DNA from: Candidatus Ryanbacteria bacterium RIFCSPLOWO2_12_FULL_47_9c
GTDB taxonomy: Bacteria > Patescibacteriota > Minisyncoccia > Ryanbacterales > GWA2-47-10b
Assembly (NCBI GenBank): GCA_001821795.1
Contig: MHOB01000010.1
Location: forward strand, 1-17,127
DNA: 17,127 bases
Direction: 5' to 3'
The notes below the pieces were generated by a model. That model was not told the DNA's origin. It searched no databases and worked only from the letters and a program-made list of their open reading frames with translations. Made by a program: the position numbers and the translations under genes. Of this stretch, positions 14,801 through 17,127 are shown piece after piece. Within the stretch, counting starts at the first letter, position 1, and each line of letters opens with the position of its first letter.

Positions 14801-15205
14801 CAAATCAAGCCAATAGCCGATACGCTCGGTCATGCGCTCGAATTCTTTTTTGTACAAAAATACATCAGCGCGCGCTGCCTCTACAAACGCGCGGATGCCG
14901 ATTTTTTCTTCGATATCTTTTTTACGCTTGATGCCGAGTTTTTTCTCAACTGCCATTTCGGTCGGGAGTCCATGCGTGTCCCAACCAGCTCTGCGCTCAA
15001 CCCGAAAACCGCGCATGGTTTTGTACCGCGCGACGACATCTTTAAATACGCGCGCTTCTACGTGATGAACACCAGGAAGCCCGTTCGCGTAGGGCGGCCC
15101 CTCAAAAAAAACAAAGCGCTTGGCATTGGAGCCGCGCTTGCTGATACTCTTTTCGAATATCTTCCGGCGGGCCCAAAATCCAAGGACCTCTTCCTCACTG
15201 TGCAT
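11831..15205 (-). CDS. ileS: Isoleucine--tRNA ligase with an inserted histidine-phosphatase domain
   Basis: Class I synthetase for tRNA-Ile; 1124 residues, about 200 longer than a compact bacterial IleRS. Signatures: FFEGPPYANGLPGVHHVEAR (33-52), where the first ATP motif is the GVHH variant of HIGH; CP1 editing domain with TTTPWTLPANVAAAV (214-228) and GSGVVHIAPAFGEDDAQ (304-320); C381/C384 and C453/C456; WAFSRERYWGTPLPVW (436-451); DLHRPYIDEI (672-681), CPMCGARMIR, VWFDSGAMPYAAWHYPF; KMSKR (777-781); C-terminal anticodon-binding helices. The GxHH form points to the eukaryote-like IleRS branch, which is often mupirocin-tolerant. Between IEVIGSVDDLSR and DLHRPYIDEI lies a complete histidine-phosphatase domain, described separately. 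A good promoter lies directly before the ATG; recO overlaps its stop. Confidence 0.96.
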   Translation of the reverse strand: MHSEEEVLGFWARRKIFEKSISKRGSNAKRFVFFEGPPYANGLPGVHHVEARVFKDVVARYKTMRGFRVERRAGWDTHGLPTEMAVEKKLGIKRKKDIEEKIGIRAFVEAARADVFLYKKEFERMTERIGYWLDLERAYVTMNNSYIESLWWIVKEFWKRGLLYEANKVVSWCTRCGTALSSHEIAQGYKRVTEDSIYIRFRLKTRRASLLVWTTTPWTLPANVAAAVHPDLEYVTIDDKGDKLILLADRAKVLFPESAPLWKEKGGNLIGLEYETPFPMSGLPTQAGHVYRVVAGDFVSGGEGSGVVHIAPAFGEDDAQVGKRENLPTLLTIDEEGRFTDSVPQFRGMFVKDADPLIIKDLEQKGYLWRREPYEHDYPFCWRCDSPLLYMARRSWWVSVSKKRKELVEANKKVFWHPEYIRDGRFGQWISEAKDWAFSRERYWGTPLPVWKCASCNHIEVIGSVDDLSRRAPTSGNTYFLIRHGYAKKNFLHISTSLPDGGKYPLLPQGRREVKKTAQLLKKIGIELIVSSDLTRTKETATILARALKVPVLYDEDMRDLHTGDFEGKSVMEALASIGGKDRFKTRFAGKGGESWDDLKERMYKFFQRLERLHKNKKIALVGHGDPWWFLEATMKGTLEPDKIPREKYLESGEVHKVIPIAVPRNDRGETDLHRPYIDEIAVNCPMCGARMIRTNDVIDVWFDSGAMPYAAWHYPFENHDRIDKKVSYPADFIAEGIDQTRGWFYTLLAVSVLLGRGAPYKNVMSLGFVLDKTGKKMSKRLGNIVEPMTLIEKYGADAVRWYFFTINQPEDDKLFDAVDLERAKRNFLDLLLNTLNFYKLYKKPKRATKTKPLTQASGKHILDRWMLARLAVVQGDVTKNMDAYDVVGAARALENFIAEDVSRWYVRRSRERMRDGQGLETLREILLDTARLAAPFVPFTAEVIYHELGGKKESVHLEDWPQRRAYSSALVRSMDEIRMLSSRGLELRARAGIKIRQPLSLFSIRKSRIRDKELFSVLKDELNVKDVVINSRIDDDVALDISLTDELKEEGLVREIIRFVQDMRKQKGLNPHDSIYLTLAGSLSQESVEKIKKGSRARKIFIENGVSAGTKVGNVIVVDLKKV
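13193..13786 (-). other. Histidine-phosphatase (PGAM-like) domain inserted in IleRS
   Basis: IleRS residues about 474-671. It opens NTYFLIRHGYAKKN, with the RHG catalytic motif (R483, H484), followed by LPQGRREVKKTAQLL, then SSDLTRTKETATILAR with R536, MRDLHTGDFEG (D560 where most members have Glu), and IALVGHGDPWWF with the second catalytic H624. All core residues of a branch-1 histidine phosphatase are therefore present, with one conservative Glu-to-Asp change, so it is probably active. The frame is open throughout and the flanking IleRS motifs are intact, so this is a domain insertion, not an assembly error joining two genes. The substrate is unknown. Confidence 0.93.
14336..14365. repeat. 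Weak interleaved palindrome in the ileS editing domain
   Basis: The coding strand gives CCTGCCC, ACGCAA, GCAGG, GCA, so CCTGC can pair with GCAGG, or TGCCC with GGGCA. It encodes SGLPTQAGH between FPM and VYRVVAGDFV. The protein is not clearly longer here than other IleRS, so this may be chance. Confidence 0.3.
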
Positions 15206-15211
15206 TCTTTT

Positions 15212-15240
15212 ATAATACGCAAAAAAACCGCACTATTCAA
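15212..15240 (-). promoter_or_regulatory. Promoter for ileS, predicting a leaderless transcript
   Basis: On the minus strand TTGAAT (15240-15235, 4 of 6) and TATTAT (15217-15212, 5 of 6) are separated by exactly 17 nt. Six bases (AAAAGA) then precede the ATG at 15205, which puts +1 on the A of the start codon. The -35 overlaps the last codons of the cyclophilin gene. The AAAAGA could alternatively be a poor ribosome site. Confidence 0.6.
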
Positions 15241-15841
15241 CCGTCACCGCACGTATCGTGTCCCCGCGCGTAATTTTGTTTACCACATCCATGCCCGCAG
15301 TCACTTGTCCGAAAAGAGTATATTGATCGTTCAAAAATTGAGAATCTTTTTTAACGATGAAAAATTGAGAGTCATTTGAAACTTTAATATCAGGTCCGCG
15401 CGCAACGCCAAGTGCACCTTCAACAAACGGACGCGCACTCAACTCTGTTTCAATATCGCCACCGCCCGTGCCCCAGCGCTCTTTTTGCGATTCGTCGCGC
15501 GAGAGCGGATCGCCGCCCTGAATAACCCAATCTTCAACGCGGTGAAATTTGAGGCCATCGAAATATCCTGATTTTGCCTTTGCAATAAAGTTTTCGACTG
15601 TTTTCGGCGCCGCGTCCGGATAAAGTTCAAGCGCAATATCCCCTTTTTGTGTTTTGATTGTCGCTTTCATGGTTTTGGTTGTGGGCGGAATAGTTGACGC
15701 TGTTGCTCCGGAGCCAACATTGGCAAGGGGCGCGCTTGCATTTTGGCTCTCGTTACTATCCGCCAAATACAAAATACCTCCTATTAAAATTAATAATGCA
15801 ACAAGCCCTCCTATAATAAATTTTTGCTGATCAATATCCAT
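15233..15841 (-). CDS. Membrane-anchored cyclophilin-type peptidyl-prolyl isomerase
   Basis: Catalyses cis-trans isomerisation of prolyl bonds, here probably outside the membrane. 202 residues: an N-terminal anchor or uncleaved signal (KFIIGGLVALLILIGGILYLA, 7-27), a Ser/Ala/Thr-rich linker (28-57), and a cyclophilin domain from about 58 to the end. Domain hallmarks are TVENFIAKAKSGYFDGLKFHRV with the catalytic Arg at R101, IQGGDP (107-112), NDSQFFIVKK (156-165) and YTLFGQVTAGMDVV (174-187). The Trp seen in eukaryotic cyclophilins (drug-binding) is absent, as in many bacterial forms. No lipobox Cys is present, so it is anchored by its helix and not by lipid. It begins 14 nt after the argS stop and is likely cotranscribed with it; ileS follows after 27 nt. 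Confidence 0.94.
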   Translation of the reverse strand: MDIDQQKFIIGGLVALLILIGGILYLADSNESQNASAPLANVGSGATASTIPPTTKTMKATIKTQKGDIALELYPDAAPKTVENFIAKAKSGYFDGLKFHRVEDWVIQGGDPLSRDESQKERWGTGGGDIETELSARPFVEGALGVARGPDIKVSNDSQFFIVKKDSQFLNDQYTLFGQVTAGMDVVNKITRGDTIRAVTVE

Positions 15842-15855
15842 ACTGCAAAAGCATA

Positions 15856-17127
15856 CTACATTTTATCCGGCGAGGAAATACCCATAAGTTTACAGACGCG
15901 GGCAAGAGTGGCGCGCGTGATTGATACAAGCGCGAGGCGCGCGGATTCGAGGTTTTGGAAGTCCGACTTCCTCTTGGAAGTCGGACTTCCTCCGGCGCCA
16001 ATCACCGGCGTTGTTTCATAAAAATGCGTAAATGCGCGTGCAAGCTCGTAAGCATAGCGCGCAAGGCGCTGAAGCTGAAAATCGCGCGCCGTATCTTCAA
16101 TGGTTTCCGAAAGCGCAAGAATTTGTTTTATAAGCGCAAGCTCCGGCTCCGAATCTAAAAGCTCCCACGCGGCTTTTGTAATATTCACACTGAGATCGGA
16201 TCTCAGTAAAATGCCAGAAGCGCGAGCGTGTGCGTACTGTATATAGTAGACGGGATTTTCTTTTGACTTCGCGCGCGCAAGCTCCATGTCAAACACCATG
16301 CCCGAGCGCGGCGCATACTGTAGCATAAAATACCGGAATGCGTCGGGGCCTACTTCATCAAGCACCTCACGAGCTGTTACAAAATCACCCTTGCGTTTTG
16401 ACATCGAGACAACCTCGCCGCCTTTTTTGAGTGTAACTTGCCCGTGTACCACGATTTTGAAATTTTCCTGCGGGAATCCAAACACGTCGGCCACCGCGCG
16501 GAGCTTGGAAATATGCCCTTCATGGCCCTCCCCAAGCTCGTCAACGACCAAATCCGCGCGCGAGAATTTGTCTTTGTGATACGCAATGTCGCTTGCGAAA
16601 TATACGAGCGTGCCGTCGCTTTTTTGCACAACCGCTTCAACATCTTTATACGCAAACCACGTGGCACCCTCTTTTTTCACTAAAAGCTTTTTTCGCGTAA
16701 GCTCTGCGAGCACTTTTTTCGTCTTTGTTTTTGTAAGCGCGCTTTCGTACACCACGCGGTTAAATTGAATGCCCATTTTTTTGATGAGCGCAAAATTTTC
16801 TTTGAGGGTTTTATCAATCACAAACTCCGCAAGCATTTCTTTGCCATTCTTTTTTTTCAAAAGCCCCGCCTTCCATTTTTTGTGAGCCGCACCTGCAAAC
16901 TCGCGCACATACTGGCCTTCATAACCATCTTCGAGAAGCGTTGAGGGCTTGCCGCACACAACAAGATACCAATGCCACAAAGAGTCGGCGTAGCGCGCAA
17001 TCTGTGCGCCGGCGTCGTTGTGGTAATACTCGCGTATAACTTTGTAACCTGTCTCGGCAAGAAGGTTTGCGATAACATCGCCAATGGGCCCGCCACGCGC
17101 GTTGCCGATGTGCATGGGGCCAGTGGG
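15856..17127 (-). CDS. argS: Arginine--tRNA ligase, C-terminal part (5' end cut by window)
   Basis: Class I synthetase for tRNA-Arg. The frame is open to the window edge: PTGPMHIGNARGGPIGDVIAN encloses the HIGH-type motif HIGN, so the Met there is internal, and the N-terminal Add1 domain plus true start (roughly 100-130 residues) lie outside. Downstream motifs: REYYHNDAGAQI, YFASDIAYHKDKFSRADLVVDELGEGHEGH, KMSKRKGDFVTAREVLDEVGPDAFRY with KMSKR, YIQYAHARASGILLR, and the DALR anticodon-binding domain (ARYAYELARAFTHFYE, SARLALVSITRATLARVCKLMGI). A 36-bp double palindrome inserts a 12-residue peptide (GSPTSKRKSDFQ) in the loop between TTPVIGAG and NLESARLAL, and a second palindrome lies at 16189-16207. 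It is followed after 14 nt by the cyclophilin gene. Confidence 0.95.
   Translation of the reverse strand, partial: PTGPMHIGNARGGPIGDVIANLLAETGYKVIREYYHNDAGAQIARYADSLWHWYLVVCGKPSTLLEDGYEGQYVREFAGAAHKKWKAGLLKKKNGKEMLAEFVIDKTLKENFALIKKMGIQFNRVVYESALTKTKTKKVLAELTRKKLLVKKEGATWFAYKDVEAVVQKSDGTLVYFASDIAYHKDKFSRADLVVDELGEGHEGHISKLRAVADVFGFPQENFKIVVHGQVTLKKGGEVVSMSKRKGDFVTAREVLDEVGPDAFRYFMLQYAPRSGMVFDMELARAKSKENPVYYIQYAHARASGILLRSDLSVNITKAAWELLDSEPELALIKQILALSETIEDTARDFQLQRLARYAYELARAFTHFYETTPVIGAGGSPTSKRKSDFQNLESARLALVSITRATLARVCKLMGISSPDKM
15955..15990. repeat. Double palindromic element inside argS
   Basis: The plus strand reads TTGGAAGTCCGACTTCC, then TC, then TTGGAAGTCGGACTTCC. The layout and 36-bp length equal those in glyS (9014-9049), but the variable bases of all four half-arms have changed together so that pairing is kept. 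In frame it encodes GSPTSKRKSDFQ, against GRPTSKRTSDVQ in glyS. Confidence 0.92.
16189..16207. repeat. 19-bp palindrome inside argS
   Basis: Arms ACTGAGATC and GATCTCAGT flank one G. The inner GAGATCGGATCTC is identical to the centre of the leuS palindrome at 1259-1279. It encodes LLRSDLSV within a poorly conserved stretch after the YAHARASGI motif. A single relative of the doubled elements is possible; chance cannot be excluded. Confidence 0.5.

Noticed and set aside
1..17127. CRISPR arrays, tRNA or rRNA genes, transposases, integrases
   Set aside because: No regularly spaced repeats, cloverleaf-like stretches, rRNA signatures or transposase motifs were found on either strand; the repeats present are short and lie in genes.

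Overview
The window is a densely packed stretch of bacterial chromosome in which every supportable gene lies on the minus strand. Transcription therefore runs from right (17127) to left (1). The sequence suggests a small-genome bacterium of the Candidate Phyla Radiation/Patescibacteria (Parcubacteria-like). This rests on tight gene packing with 4-bp ATGA overlaps, few Shine-Dalgarno sites, a single-chain glycyl-tRNA synthetase, a short RecO, an IleRS with the GxHH-type signature, and short lineage-specific insertions inside conserved enzymes. This is a judgement by gene style; no rRNA is present to prove it. TGA, TAG and TAA all serve as stops, so the standard bacterial code applies, not the TGA-as-glycine code of Gracilibacteria.

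Layout in the direction of transcription: argS (5' end cut by the window edge) and a membrane-anchored cyclophilin; ileS and recO, overlapping by 4 bp; a single-pass surface protein with DUF11-like domains; glyS and a 50-residue four-cysteine protein, closed by a likely terminator; an M16 zinc peptidase, an AI-2E-type permease, metG and tatD, mostly overlapping or nearly so; leuS; a 229-bp non-coding stretch; and the start of an unknown protein that runs off the left edge. Five of the twelve genes are aminoacyl-tRNA synthetases (Arg, Ile, Gly, Met, Leu), so the window is mainly a translation-charging cluster with some envelope and DNA-maintenance genes.

Two things stand out. First, leuS, glyS and argS each carry an in-frame insertion of 33-36 bp made of two 15-bp palindromes that are reverse complements of each other. 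The variable bases of the arms differ between genes but change together in all four half-arms. The glyS and argS copies encode nearly the same peptide (x-P-T-S-K-R-x-S-D-x-Q). This looks like a family of palindromic elements living inside coding sequences, comparable in style to the Rickettsia palindromic elements. Further palindromes and one heptanucleotide repeat sit in leuS, tatD and argS. Second, IleRS contains a complete histidine-phosphatase (phosphoglycerate-mutase-like) domain of about 200 residues, inserted between the distal part of its editing/zinc region and the conserved DLHRPYIDEI motif.

Several transcription-unit starts have a -10 hexamer ending exactly 6 or 7 nt before the ATG, which predicts leaderless mRNAs. 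The non-coding stretch near the left edge holds a perfect DnaA box, a near-match in opposite orientation, and a 24-bp perfect palindrome.
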